A DNA stretch of 64,000 bases from Ananas comosus (GCF_001540865.1 NC_033633.1:4712728-4776727), one strand, 5' to 3'; positions 49,081-62,330 are shown, counted from the first letter of the stretch. Made by a program: numbers and translations. Notes: a model not told the origin generated them from the letters alone.

Positions 49081-52011
49081 CAACAAATAAGTTGGACAGC
49101 CGACGCATCCAATTATTAGAAATGTTCACGTAAATCATCAACTTGACATCTTCAAGTTAGGATTATAGTACAAGTCCCCTGCTCTATCATTACTTTTGAA
49201 ACCTTAGATTAACAATTTGAGAAAAATCAGTCCAACTTCTCAAAATTCAATTAAAAATCCTATTTTACACGCATCACATTTATATTATTTCCATGGATGA
49301 TAAATTATACCAAATTGAAAGAATTAACAGCATAGTTGCTAAAAATTGATAATGTTTTGAGTGTTGAATTGAGGAAACATTAAAAATAATCAATAAGTGG
49401 TCATTGCAGGTAGGGCAAGGAATGTAGGACAAGGGATAAAGAAACCAAACATTGTTCCTATGAGACTAAAGCTTTCTTATGATGAACATTAAACAGAACA
49501 AAGGGTAGAAATTGAGAAAAGCAGAAAATAAAGGAATTAGGAAGGAGAAGGAGCAATAGAGTTCTTACCCAACAATAGTGCATTTTCGTCAATTATCCAT
49601 CATATATATATGATTTTCAGCTCTATCTCTAGCCACAAGTAAGAATATACCAGCATAATCCCAAAAGACGACCTAAAACATCCAAGCTGTTGCAAAAATT
49701 ACTTATCAAGAAAAGAATGTCTTAACACCATCCATTGTGTCCAGACTTGTTTTTATCTGTCTATGATGTGCTGCTAATTGTCGGAACTTGTGATGAACCA
49801 GAACAAAGGTCAATGCATTATCTCGTGTTTTCTTGACTTTGCCTAGTATCCCAACAGATCCTATATGGTTTTATGACACCACTCAACAACATTTTGTCTG
49901 TTGGCTTGAAGCTTTAAGAAGTTTGGTTAATCTAAAGATCTTCTCTTGAGCCAAAGCTAAAAAGAGGACTGGTTTGCTTCATAGCTGCTTACTTCTGGAC
50001 TATTTGGCACGAAAAAAAACCTCATGAATCTTCAACAATAAACAACTAGAAATTCCAGGAAGCTTTGGACTTCGGTGTGCAACTTTGAAATATCGACGAG
50101 TGTCATCAACTTCACAGCAATGAGTGGTTAAAACTATATTGTGCAACATAACAAAAGTTCAAAACCGCCTTGCATTTGCATATACCTCTGATTTCTGTTT
50201 AAGCTAGGAATGAAGTCTATTGAAGGGATCGTTTTTGCTCCATTCTCTCCTTTACCTTGAATCTTACTTCTATCCTTGTGTAAAACCTTTACAGGGGTTA
50301 ATCTATGTAACTTTTCTTAGTAAGAAAAAGAGTAAAAGAGCATGCACGAATATACGTTTAAAACTACCGTAGTAGTAAAGTCCAATCAAAGTTCAAAGTG
50401 ATGTTGACCTTGGTGGGGTATCTCCACTTGACACAGAAAGGAGCCCTCAAATCTGACCAAGTACAACAGTAATTGACTAAAATTTCAATTGAAAACAAAC
50501 TTAAATTGACTTACCTGAAGTCAATTTGATCTATTACAACCTAATTTTGAACCACAAAGTTTGCTTTCTGCAAAGTGATTTCAGCAGTCAAGATTCTTCA
50601 CTCCTAAACCACAATTTGTAAAGAAAATTTTGAGTTGATGATACAAACCAGCATATAAAAAACCATCACAATCCATGTGAATCATGCAGGGATCCGTAGA
50701 ATGTTGGTTTAAAGGTTAAAAAACCATTCTGATTTTGGTGATAACAGACATCTATCTAAGAACTTTGAGTTTGGTTGTTTTCAAGTTTAAAGACTCTAAC
50801 TATATCGATCCACTGAGGTAGGACCTGAATGAGACGCTACTCAAGTGTCATGAACTTAACAACACAGCAAAGCTTGAATAACCAAATTGCCGATGTCACC
50901 ACCACCATGTCATCATCACAACCTTGCACGGCCACTGCTACCAAACACCGCCACTATGAATAGCCATCACCGCAGTAACACCGTCATCATTGCGATAGCT
51001 TTTGCAGTACACATTCAAATTATAGAGAAAAACTCTTGCAAGGTTGGACAGTTTCTTGATTTCTACGGAATGGATGCAACAATTTCCTAAAGCTATGCAA
51101 TTGGCAAATGTAAGAAAAGAAAAGAGTGTAGGTGGACACTTAAATAGGTGAAGAGTGCACCAACAGCTCCAGGTTATTAGCAACTGCAAAATTGTACGTA
51201 TTTTGAATGCTGAGTTGCTGACATGAAAAGTATTAATGGGGATGTATTTAGCTTTTCACGAGATGTTATTCTTTCTCTAGTTTCAGCTGTATTGTGAGCT
51301 GTCTAATATCATATTATATGTTGTGATGTAGGACAGGTTGAGATATCTGTGTGTTTGTCTTCTGTTTACTCTTTTTTACTATGTATGTTGTAATATATAA
51401 ACAGTTTGCAATAGAATTGGCTGGGGGTAATTTTTCCTCCAGTCTCTACTCAAGAAAAGCTATGGCTGCCACCAAAACTCAACTACAGTAATTGGCAACC
51501 ATCACTACCGAAGAGTTTAGATATAATCCTGCCTTATCTAAACAGAAAAAACAGAATTTAGATGGATTCATCTCATTTCGAGCATGAATTCTGCTCCAAA
51601 ATCAGCTTAACTCAAACTTTCTGAACTTTACAGTGCCTTGGAGACACAATCCTCTTACAACCTTGGGGTTCATCCACTAGATCTGAGAAAAGAGTCTTCA
51701 GATCATAATCTGGTATCTGAGAAACAAATTCTATAACAAATTCAAGCTCTCCAACCAAAAACTCATCAAAAGCGATCGAGATTGTAAACATGAAAACGAA
51801 AACAAAAACTTAAATCTCGGAACGAATCATATGGTTTCACATCGGTTATAGTGGCAGCATCAGTAGAAAAAAGAAAAATAGGAAAACAACCGATCTAATT
51901 CAAAAAGTGCACCCAGACCCAAAAACACAATATAAGAGAAAATAGAAGGAATCAAAGCATGGATGTCAGAGGAACCCATCACATCTGGTACAACTTTCCC
52001 TTTTCTTTTTT

Positions 52012-52042
<31 letters not shown>

Positions 52043-52124
52043 GTGAAGAATATGGGCTTACTGTGACAAAACATCGAGTGAAAAATTTTCATGACCACCA
52101 TAGAAAGTGCAAAGAATATATACC
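49081..52124. other. AT-rich sequence, probably the rest of the RING gene leader intron
   Basis: No coding signature, inverted ends or LTR was recognised. A CAC/CAT-rich patch (50890-50990) and a poly-T run (52017-52042) are the only low-complexity features. If the exon at 52125-52450 is real, this stretch is intronic. Confidence 0.4.
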
Positions 52125-52260
52125 TTCGGGGAGGCAGAGGAATCCAGGGATCAATCCAGCTACCACTTCAAACTAAAAGGAAAATAAAAAAAAGGAATTA
52201 GATAATAGAGAACCTGATCCATCCATAACCAATTCCTAGGATTATTCTGGGTCAGTTTTT

Positions 52261-52306
<46 letters not shown>

Positions 52307-52450
52307 TAAGATGATAAGTAAAGAAGGAATTTGATAGATCGGAAGGGGTAAAGGAAACGGAAAGGGACGGAGATGAAGCTGAGATGAGAGGAGGATGACG
52401 CACAGAAGCTTCCGGAGAGCAGAAACGGCTGCGCTCAATTCTTGACACTA
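52125..52450 (-). promoter_or_regulatory. Putative 5'UTR exon of the RING gene
   Basis: Read on the minus strand, the sequence is C/T-rich (CATCCTCCTCTCATCTCAGC) with a CT repeat, and ends CCTCCCCGAAG|GTATAT, a good donor. Plant RHC1A-type genes often have a leader intron, and the coding exon at 42759 has an acceptor just upstream. The link is inferred only. Confidence 0.35.
52265..52302. repeat. GA microsatellite
   Basis: About 19 GA units, which would be CT units in the putative leader of the minus-strand gene. Confidence 0.95.
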
Positions 52451-52851
52451 CTCGCAAGTCACTGCCAGGTCGCTGTTCGTGAGTGGAAATTGTCGGCACT
52501 GAAAGGCGTTTGTCACACCGTCTGAGGTGTTACGGCATATGACCTCATTTCTGTTTTGTTTTTCTCATGAGCGTGAATAATTTCACTTGATTTTTTAAAA
52601 AACTAAATTCCAGACTATCTTTTGTTAAATGCCCCCCCTTTTTTTTTATATCTTACTCTTTTAAAATTTTAAAAATATTTTTTTAAAAAAATACGGTGTT
52701 AATAAAAAGACAAGATAATCAAATTATTCTTTTTTTTAATAAAAAATATTTTTAAAATAATTTTATTATTGTAAAAGATATTTTCGGTATAAATTATTAT
52801 AAGAAATAAACAGAAGAATGATGAACCCCAAATGAAGGGGTTAAATGGAAT

Positions 52852-53043
52852 AGGAACAAAAGGATCAAAACCTTCCGCGCCCCACGCTGGATTTACAGAT
52901 TGTACTTTTCCAGTTAGTCCATAAGGGTTGGACACCCATATTCCAGGACCATACAAACCTGTTACATGAAATGCACCGAAACCAAAGCAAGCTACCCCTG
53001 TGAGAAATAAATGAATTCTAAAGATTTTGGGCAAATCCAAAGA
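52852..53043 (-). pseudogene. psbB: Nuclear plastid DNA: psbB (CP47) fragment
   Basis: On the minus strand 64 codons read [13 protein letters not shown], then [20 protein letters not shown] and [20 protein letters not shown], which is internal sequence of the photosystem II CP47 protein. Match stops abruptly at DPFVP on one side and before SLDLP on the other, so it is a short insertion of plastid DNA, not a gene. It has a few substitutions (for example Arg for Gly before IHLF) but no stop. Confidence 0.92.
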
Positions 53044-53309
53044 AGCACGTAGTATTTCACTATGATTTCTAGGTCCATACAAATTACTAGTTCTTGTATC
53101 TCTAATGTTCAAATGGAACAACAATCAAGGATCATAAGTATAAAGTTCTCAATTGCAATTGTCTACTGGGCTCACGGGCTAGCACTCTCAACCATTTTTT
53201 CGGAAAAGTACACTGTTGCGGTGGCCAAACCGCTGGTGTACATAAAATGCGTACGAACAATGGTGATCGATGTTGATATGCTCAATAGCCAACTGTCAGC
53301 AACTAGCTG

Positions 53310-56300
53310 ACAATCTTACCCTCAGGGTATGCCGACCGTATAGGTCATCAAGTACAAGAGTCACAGAATCGACCAAATAGGTCATCATAAATAATCCTCT
53401 CTACTTCTAGATCATGATGATAAATACGAAAAGTAACAAAGTAAAGCAATAAGTAAGAAGTCAAAGGGTGCTAGGCTCATAACATGATATGCAAGGTAAT
53501 AAAGAGAGGGTGGAGAGAATGTCACCGAGCGTGCACCACTTTACCGACTTCGGATTGAAGTATCCACCTGTATAAATATTGCGCCTGCGTCTCGACTATT
53601 GAAGATCGTCAATTGAACCTACGGAGGGTCGACCGGGTTAGTATATAACCCACAAATAAGAAACACTAAACTCACAACCCCACACATGATCCCACAGGAA
53701 TCGGTTTCCCAAAATCGATTACCGTAACTCGCTGGAAGTCTCGAAAATCACACCGGGACTCCGCCGGGACCCATGAAGTGTCCCGGGGCTCACCGACTCA
53801 TACCATGAGTCACTTGCTACCATAAAACATTGTAATAAAGGTGTCCTAGCAGCAAACATAATGACTTATATTGAAACGATTATCGTCAGATAACCATTCC
53901 GATCCGGATTTTCGAAAGTGTTATTTTCGACATCGGAACCCACCTCGCTCACCCGTTGTCTCCAAACCCCCGAAATGACATTAGTGACCAGCCAACTAGG
54001 CTCAGCAACAAACTATAGTATACTCGAACATCGTCAGGAGGAATCCGAATCGAAACCGTGTTCCGTCTACGAATTTTGCCGAAAAACGCATCGAAATCGA
54101 TATTCGATTTCCGCAAAGGCCTTGGACCTTGGACAATCAGTCTAGAGATCACCGGCCACCTACACATACTGCCCACAGTAGCCACGAAGTGCACAATTGT
54201 ATAAAAGCCCTTACTAATACTTAAAATCACATTATTTTATGTGATTTTATGGGTTTTACGGCTCGATACCAGAAACTGAGGGCATTTGAGGTCAACCGAG
54301 ACACGTGCTGACAAGTCTTGACATGTCGGAGGCAGTACTCATGGTCTGGAGCACAGTGGCTCACTGTGGAGAGCGCGGGAGTGACCCTAAGTTCTGCGAA
54401 CTACGCGCCTGAACTTAAGTCACGTTTATTCCACAAACTAGGGGCTCGCTGACCCTAAGGGAGATGAGCACGATGATCAGCACTGATCAAGGATCATCGT
54501 GCTCACTTTCGGAGGCATCGGGGTGGCCTCAGATTGCCAAAATACTGCAAACAACTCCAAAACATTGCACAAACAACACTAAATTGGCTTACCGAGCAGG
54601 AGAAAGCTAGGGCACGGCCGGCGGCGGCTCGGTGGTGGGCGCACTAGCGGCAAGTGGGTGTTAGTTATATGCCCTATAAGCCAATCCTGTCATAACTTAA
54701 AGGGTTAATATCAGTGTACTTTTCTTTTATGATTAAATCTGGCATTCTTCATTCATATTATTACTAAATGCATATTTATGAATCGTCCATAGAATTAATA
54801 GTAGAAGAATTAACTTTTTAAGAAGTTAGAAATTTGAGACATATATTCTTCTGTAATTAATTCTTAAATGCTCTTGATCATAGGATTATCACGAGGGAAG
54901 TGGTAAATCCGGATAGATCAGTATATGTTGTACTTCCTTTATGGGATGATGAGTCTCAAATTATTAGTGTGGTGACACTAGAGTAAGCATATATATACAG
55001 GTGAATGTTGGAGAACAATTTCACTGAGTGTGACCAACTATAAACAATCACATGGATGTCTACTCACTCGTCAGTGAATTGTTCCATACTGTAGTAGTGT
55101 GAGTGATCCTTTGACCTGAGGCACCACAGTTATCTTGCATGTAGGTTATTGTAGTTTGACTGTGTAAATACTTATACCCTAATCATGGGTTAAGTCAACA
55201 CATGTTGGCTGCAGTGAGTCATACGTGGAGGCAGGTGTGCGTCAAGATGGAATCTATCACCCTTGGTAGAGAGGTAATTGTCCTATACTATCTGTTTTAC
55301 AAGATATAGAAGTCCTTGGCCAAGGTAGTGTGATTTTATGGAAAGGAGTTTCCATATTTGTTAATCAGATGAGACATATGATTGAATAATGGGGTTTGAC
55401 GAGTTATCCATAACCTCGACTCAATCGGGATAAGTGATAGAAGAATTTTATCACACGGTAACTACACCTAGAGGTTCTGTCTATTATTAATTCTACTTGG
55501 ATTGCCGCGATATACTGCTAGGTGTCACTTGTGGATTGTGGGACTCATAAGAGTAATTAAGATAGTTAATTACACTCAGTTGGGAGAGCCAAAAATGTTT
55601 TGGCCGATCGAGAAGAGTTTCGATGGTGACACTAAAAGAGTTTGGTGTCACATCTCACTACCAGGTAAAAGTAAACCTATGTGGTCACACACAATATAGG
55701 CTGTGTGTGATCTAGTGCTTGGAGAATTAATAGAGATCATTTTGCTAAAGTAGCAAAGTAAGAATTTACTTGCTAAATTGATTAGCAAGAAGGACCAATT
55801 TGTAAAATTGAAAGTTGTAGAGTTAAACGCAATTGTTGCATACGGTGCACTTGCACTGAGATTATTATCATCTTTCTCTCATCAACTCCTCAATTAATAA
55901 AGATTAATTGAGGAGTTATGAAGTGAAAGGAGAAGAGGATGAAAGAAACTCTGACATTTATTAGTGGAAGAGAAAACTTCCATTTCTCTTCATTCTTCGC
56001 GCACTAAACGAGAGAAGAGGAGTTAACTCTCCTCTCATTTATGGCACCTTTCTCTACATTATTTCTTTTGGGGAAGGAGAGAGTAAAATGCTTTATTAAA
56101 CGTGTAGAGGGAGAAACGCATTATTAATTGCGCAGAGAACATTTCTCTACCTCTTCCCTTTATCTCCACTCGTATATTGCCTCACCTATAAATTGAGGCA
56201 TCTCTCTCTACCATGATAATAATCACAACGCAAAAGCGAAGTGCGAGAGAAAGAGAGAAAATTCTCCCAATCATATAAAGCTCTCTTTATATCATAAGAG

Positions 56301-57430
56301 AGAGGTCCTCCAAAATAATTGGTCTCTATAGTTAATCCTCTTGAAATTGCTAGCACAATTTGAGGATTGATTTTTCTCCATATTGACACAAGAGATCACG
56401 AAAGGAGTTTCGAGATTACACTGTAATTGTGTGAAGCACAGATCCTGGAGCAGCCTTGTGTGGATACACATAGAGGACACTTGTGCGGCTCAAAGGACCA
56501 GAAGTTCAGATCCATATCAACTGTAAAATAATTTTGGTAATCAACACAGGTTGAAATTTGAACCTTTCTTCTAATTAGATTAGAATAATAATTTTTGTGT
56601 GTCACATGAGATGATCTTGGTACATATATATACTAATATCATAAATGTTATGATATTAAAGTATACATGATTTGATCATATTTTATAAATGTATTTTCGC
56701 TGCATTAAATGCACATGCACTTACCTGTATTTCCTTACAGTGGGTGCGACCGGTGTGGGGATGTCACCGCTCGCACTGGCTGGCGGCGGGAGGCAGCGGC
56801 GGCAGCGGTGCTTGAGCAACCTGAGCCCGTACGGGCTCGGCTCGGGTTCAAATAGTCACAGCAGCCTCGGCGGTAGCCGGGGAGCTTCGAGGCAATGACA
56901 ATAGGTCGCCGGAGGCCGGAGGGAGGCGGCACGGTCGGCCCTAGGCGTCGGCGGCGCGAGGGGTGGGGGTTAAGTCACCCTCGGCCAAGTCTGCCCAAGA
57001 TGGTCGCAAGCTACCTGGGGCGGCAGTGGCGGCACGTGGGGATGGCGGTGACCATCGGGGGACGTCACCGGGGGTTGGGGGCACTTCCAGAGGAGGAGCC
57101 CGAGGGTAAGGGGCCTTCCTAGTTGATCTCGGATAGAGGTGAGGGATGAAGGAGATGGAGAGAAGAAAATGTGGCTGTCTCGACAGTTGGCCAGTCGGAG
57201 TTCGGTCGACAGTGGCCGGGGTGTGCGCTGCGCACTAGGGTTAGGAAGGAGAGGAGGCTAGGGGTCAGATGAAGCTAGGGTTAGGGTTTCCTCTATGGAA
57301 ACCCTAGTTAGCTAATATATACAAGGTGGTAAACTTGTAAATAAGCCCACCAATGATCAGTATTTTCAGCTCAGTCCCTCACGGCGTGAGTAAAACGCGT
57401 GTACGTACCCCACGTTTGATTTTACACAAA
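53310..57430. repeat. LTR-type repeat, interrupted by a solo LTR
   Basis: CACCACTTTACCGACTTCGG (53530) and the hairpin GAGCACGATGATCAG...GATCATCGTGCTC (54466-54502) are shared with 35379-37950. After the inserted LTR, the GC-rich part (56740-57120) has GGCGGCGG runs. Open frames show no protein family. A GATCCGTCCGTCAG block follows at 57510. The exact ends are not defined. Confidence 0.6.
54659..56739 (+). repeat. Solo LTR with 5-bp TSD GTGGG
   Basis: It starts TGTTAGTTATATGCCC and ends TATTTCCTTACA, 2081 bp with TG...CA ends. GTGGG flanks both sides (54654-54658 and 56740-56744), and the surrounding repeat resumes exactly after it. A TATA-like CCTATAAATTGAGGC at about 56188 suggests + orientation. 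It resembles long-LTR Copia elements, but there is no coding sequence to confirm this. Confidence 0.9.
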
Positions 57431-57439
57431 ATGATACAT

Positions 57440-57645
57440 AAAATATATGGCTTTTTTACAAAATTTCCTTTTGCCACTTATGACCCCTTCTTGATCCTCG
57501 CTTGATACCAGGAGATCCGTCCGTCAGACTTGCGAACGGACTGCGCCAGCGCGTTCAGCATGTCCGTGGCATTGACATCACTATTTTGTTTCGCTAGATT
57601 TGGTCGTTGATTGGTAACAAAACCCATCGTCTCTTGATCCACCAA
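57440..57645. repeat. GATCCGTCCGTCAG block
   Basis: GATCCGTCCGTCAGACTTGC and GCGCGTTCAGCATGTCCG match 6078-6130, and less well 31133-31180. It is the third copy of an LTR-linked sequence in the window. Confidence 0.6.
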
Positions 57646-57646
57646 C

Positions 57647-57647
<1 letters not shown>

Positions 57648-57704
<57 letters not shown>
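57648..57704. repeat. TA microsatellite
   Basis: About 28 TA units, followed by AAATTC repeats to 57740. Confidence 0.95.
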
Positions 57705-57709
<5 letters not shown>

Positions 57710-57779
57710 AAAATCGAATTCAAATTCAAATTCAAATTCTTGAATTCTCCATTATTCAAATGTCTTAGATATTACAACT

Positions 57780-58135
57780 ATTTGGTTATATGAACTTAAA
57801 TACTTAACCCTTGTTAGTAAATGAGATTAATTGACATTTTATCCCCCTTATATTATTTGTGATGGTAGAAAGAAAAAAGATGACCGTTAAAAATTTTGAG
57901 GACATTTCTATATAATTTTAATAGTTGGGGCTTTTTGAGAGACATATTTGTGATACTAAAATATAATTTCACTTATCTTTTGTTAACAAATAAACAGTGC
58001 TATAACGGCAACAAACCGCAGGGACAAATATGAATATCACTGGACTTTTGCAGGAATAAATATGAAAAGTTGAACTTTATACGGATATATTTTCTATTAG
58101 ATATATTTACAGAGAGCTGTATGAAATTAACTCTA
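57780..58135. mobile_element. Foldback MITE, right half only (same family as 60466-61220)
   Basis: GGGACAAATATGAATATCAC, ATATATTTACAGAGAGCTGT and ATGAAATTAACTC correspond to 61100-61215 of the fuller copy, and TTAACCCTTGTTAGTAAATG to 60638. The left terminal arm is missing. Confidence 0.65.
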
Positions 58136-59134
58136 GAATAAACTATGAGAACTTCCACATAGATGGCATGTAAATAGTTGATTGAACTCATGCGATAACC
58201 CAAGAATTGGTTGGAACCAAGGGTTTGAACTATGAATTAAACTATTGGCATTACTTGTGGAGATCCCGACTCCACAAAATAAGACCTTACGGAAGTGTCG
58301 AAATGGGAGAAGTTCGATTACCCTCAAATGCCTTCATTCTGAAGTCTCTAATGCCTTTATTCTGAAGAAATCCACGAAGTAATTTGACTAAAAATTTTTG
58401 GGACGAGATCCAATCTCTATTTGATCACATCCTGCGTATTGTCGAGCATATAGTTTGTGAGTAGAGCTATGAATTTTTCAACCAATATCTAGTGAGATAG
58501 ATGTAGGTACAATCCCTCTTTGAATCCCATTTATTTTCCACTCTCTCTCTGCATAACAGTCCTTCACCAACATATTTTTCCATATGATTTCTTCGTAAAT
58601 GATGGGAAAAAGAATATGCAAGGAAGTATACCCACACCAAATATCGAACTAGAGGTCAATACTTTTACCATCCCTGATGGAATACAAGATCCACGCTGAA
58701 AGATATCTCTCATCTCTAAGGCATTCCTCCACCATTATGAGTAGGGTCTAAAAGTGGTCGCCTCTTTGTACGATTTCCTTCTTGAGTAGTCTAATACCCT
58801 AATCAGTTTGTTATATTGTGGTTTCATTTATGAGAAGAAATGTACCAACACTCCTCTAGTAGCGCAATATTCATAGTGCCAAATCTTTAATCTCGAGATC
58901 ACCCTCTTTTTGGCTTCTACATCCCTCTTTAAGAGACCACCCTCTTTTTGCCCCTGTATCTCTTTTTAAGAAGATTTAATCTTCAGTGTGTGAAAAACTA
59001 CTCTAATCACCACATCCCTCTCTTTATATATAAGCTGAGATGAGAGATACCAGCATGTTAGTAGATGGCTCTTTACCCAAATTGTCTTCAGCAACTTGTT
59101 GGAACGATAAAGGTAGTTAGTATGTAAAGAAATA
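58136..59134. other. Unique-looking spacer, nothing recognised
   Basis: Mixed-composition sequence without open frames of note, inverted ends or known repeats. CACCCTCTTTTTG occurs twice near 58903 and 58939. Confidence 0.5.
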
Positions 59135-59640
59135 GGGGCGATTGCTTATATACTCCTGAAAAGTTTTCGACTTTCTGATTTACCCCTCTTAAAGGTTAAT
59201 ATTGAAAATACCCTTTTAACGTTACAAACCTATTTCAAATATACCCCTAGAGTTAAAATCTGTTAATTAACTCTGTTATCTATATAAAATTTTACTATTT
59301 TGCCTTTTCAAATATACCCTTCTACCATCATCGATTTTTTTTAATTGCCCTTAAAGTCAGGGGCACAAAAAGTATTTTGACTTTTGGTCTTTTCAAATAT
59401 ACCCCTCTACCGTCACCAATATTTCTTATTTGCCCTTAAATTAAGAGCAAAATTGGCATTTCAATTTTTTTAAACTGTAGTAGATATTTAATTCACGTTT
59501 AACCCAAGTTAACTTAACAGGAGATAACTACAGGGATATTTTGCAATAACGGTGGAACATATGAGGTGTATTTTAGAAAGAAAAAAAAAAGGTAAATCGG
59601 ATATTTTCAAACGTATGAGTGGTATATAGGCAATTATCCC
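59135..59640. mobile_element. Mutator-like MITE with 9-bp TSD
   Basis: The left end, GGGGCGATTGCTTATATACT, then GACTTTCTGATTTACCCC, is mirrored on the right, which reverse-complements to GGGATAATTGCCTATATACC and CGATTTACC. The flanks AAAGAAATA (59126-59134) and AAATAAATA (59641-59649) match 8 of 9, the TSD length of Mutator elements. Inside, AAATATACCCCTCTACCGTC is repeated in degenerate form. Confidence 0.75.
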
Positions 59641-59683
59641 AAATAAATATTAGATAGAAGATTAAGTATATATGAATTGATAT

Positions 59684-60245
59684 GGACTGCCAGATCGTTG
59701 GCGCTAACTATTAATCCCAAAAACTCGAGCTATTAGAAATACACAACTAATTCACTTAAGCATACATACACAGTGCCGATGGATCTTGATTGTGACTCGG
59801 CCCAACCAGTCTCACGCCACTTCAAACATAACTCAGCCCAACACAACTTTCTGCCATTTTGAATCTTACTCGGCCCAACCTAGCCTCCCGCCACAAGTAA
59901 GATGCTAGCCTCTTGAAGTCAACAATCCCCCCCCTCCTACACAACACCTGCATAAATTCGCAACATGCAAGAATTGAAGATGTGACTTCTGACTTCGATA
60001 CTAGTCGGACCGTTGGTGCTAACTATTAATACCAAAAGCTCGAGCCGTTAGAAATGTGCAACCAATTCATTTAAAGCATATAGAACACAGCTCCTATGGA
60101 TCTTGATTATGACTCGGCCCAACCAATCTCACACAACTTTAAACATGACTTGGCCAAACCCCACCTCCCGCCATGTCAAATGTGACTCGGTCCAAACTAG
60201 CCTCCCACCATAGGGCAAGATACTGACCCTTTTAAGTCAACACAG
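59684..60245. repeat. Two tandem ~245-bp units with a ~70-bp spacer
   Basis: Unit 1 (59684-59928) and unit 2 (about 60001-60241) share CGTTGG(C/T)GCTAACTATTAAT, AAAA(A/G)CTCGAGC, GGATCTTGATT(G/A)TGACTCGG and CTTTTAAGTCAACA. Diverged throughout; non-coding. ACCAAAAGCTCGAGCCGTTA is a phrase seen in plant LTR elements, so these could be two LTRs of a miniature element. Confidence 0.7.
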
Positions 60246-60465
60246 ACGACGCGCAACTTGACACTCTTCAGCTTGTGTTCGCGGAGTGCGCACATACGTG
60301 TAAATAGTTGAGTGCACTTTTTATCTAGAGAACTAGTAATCCTAAGTAGAGCCCATTAGATATTGAGCTTCTCAAATGATTCATGCCCCGAATTAAAGTT
60401 TCAAATTACAAAATAAACAACAAACTCCAACAACATTATTTTTTAAATTTAAGTTTTGGGATAAT

Positions 60466-61220
60466 TTCATACAGCTCCCTGTAAATATATCAGATAGCAA
60501 ATATATCCCTTCAAATAGCAGATATATCCCTACAAAGTTCAAGTTTTTAGATTTATCCGTCAAAAAGTCGTAACAGTTTCAAATAACCTCTGTTGTTAGT
60601 GTCTGTTAGAAAAACATAGTTAACCATAGCTAAACTACTTAACCTTGGTTAGTGGGTGAGATAAATTGACCTATTTATCCCTTTGATATTACACATTTTT
60701 CTCTCAATCAAAACCCTAGCAATGGAAAGTCATATTTTTCTTCCCTTTCCTCTACCTCTTCCTCTCTATCCTTTATGCTAGTTTCAAATCCGTACCTAGA
60801 GTTTCTCCGTCCCCACTCATCCACGACGTGTGATGCTTCGCCCCATGTCGAGCACCGGGGAATTAGTATTAGATATGTAAAGGGAAAATGAGTGAGAGAA
60901 AAGGTAGATAAGAGGTTGCAACAATAGTGGCTTGGATTAGTTTTTATAGAGAAAGAATATGACCATTGAAAATTTTTTGGAAGAATATTTATGTAAAATT
61001 TAACAGTTGGAGCTTTTGGAGGAACATATTTGTAATGATAAAATTAATATTTTACTTATTTTCTGTTAAAAAAATAAACAATAAGCTAGCGGTAACAAAC
61101 CAGATGGGCAAATATGAACATCATTGAACCTTTAAAGGGATAAGTCTGAAAAGTCGAATTTTGTAAGGATATATGTGCTATTCGATATATTTACAAAAAT
61201 TTGTATGAAATTATCTCTTA
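60466..61220. mobile_element. Foldback MITE, TIR GATAATTTCATACA
   Basis: GATAATTTCATACAGCTCCC and TGTAAATATATCAGATAGCA on the left are mirrored on the right by ATATATTTACAAAAATTTGT and ATGAAATTATC. Arms of about 90 bp; the interior includes TTAACCTTGGTTAGTGGGTG. A half copy is at 57780-58135. Confidence 0.7.
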
Positions 61221-62330
61221 AGTTTTCGTTTTCCCCAACATTGGGTATAGTCATTAATATATAGTATCTTTTTATTTGCATATAATATTTTTTTTTAATG
61301 TTGGGAATACATTGATTTGGTATTGGCTGGTCCAACTTGTTCAGTGTTACAAAATCTAATCCCGGACTGCATGACATAAGAAACCATATTTCTACACAAC
61401 TTCACTTACGGCCCATTTGGTAATTCCTGAAAATGTCACATAGTATTGTTTTATTTTGTCATTACTTTGGTGATATGTCCTAATAGGGCATTAGTGTACT
61501 TTAAAATGCTGCAGTTATATAGTGTTTGGATAGGCATTTTGTGGCTCCACTTCACGTACTTGCTCTCAAGGTTTAAAGTGCAGTGGCACGGAAACGTATC
61601 GCTATTTGCCTGGCACGGTATGGCATTAGCACGCTTCAGTGCCGACACATGGTACGAACTTGCGTGCTGACACATGGTACGCTTGCGTGCTGATAGATAC
61701 ATATAACCTTCTACTGGCATGCTTTGGTACGGATTTATTTCAATTTATTTTATTATAATAAGCACTTATAATATTATTTTGAATGATTTAATCAAATAAT
61801 TATAAATATTTGTTATGTATAACTTACTATACTCATCAATTAACATACTTATAAGGTTTTTTGTATATAAGGTACAACTACATCTGATACAGAATAAAAA
61901 TTTTTTACAGATTTGATTTTAAAAAATACAAAAAAATAATTTTTAAAATAATTTTAAAAATTATTTAAAAAAATTATTTTTAAATTAATTTTTAAAAATA
62001 TTATTAGATCTATCAAAAAAATCAAGCAATAAATTATATGACAAATAAATTAAATAAATTTAAGTATCAATTAATTTAATTCAGTTTTTAATTTTATCAA
62101 TATTTTTAATCTTTTAATTAAAAAATAAATTTTTATATTTGATTTGTCTCAAAATTTATTTATTGTGTTCGATTTTGTTATCTTAATTTGTCAAAAATTT
62201 CGCAGTGCCACAAATTTTGCTAAAATAATTTATAAAAAAAATGGATGTCTATGGTGGAAACACCCTTATAGTGTGGATCAGATATGTAAACTAAAAATTT
62301 GCCTGCATATTGATAAACAAAAAATTAAAT
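61221..62330. other. AT-rich spacer with a GGCACGG-rich patch
   Basis: GCACGGTATGGCATTAGCAC and CTGACACATGGTACG, twice at 61642-61690, form a GC-rich patch similar to 43195-43370 and 43785-43860. The rest is AT-rich, and no gene is seen. Confidence 0.4.
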
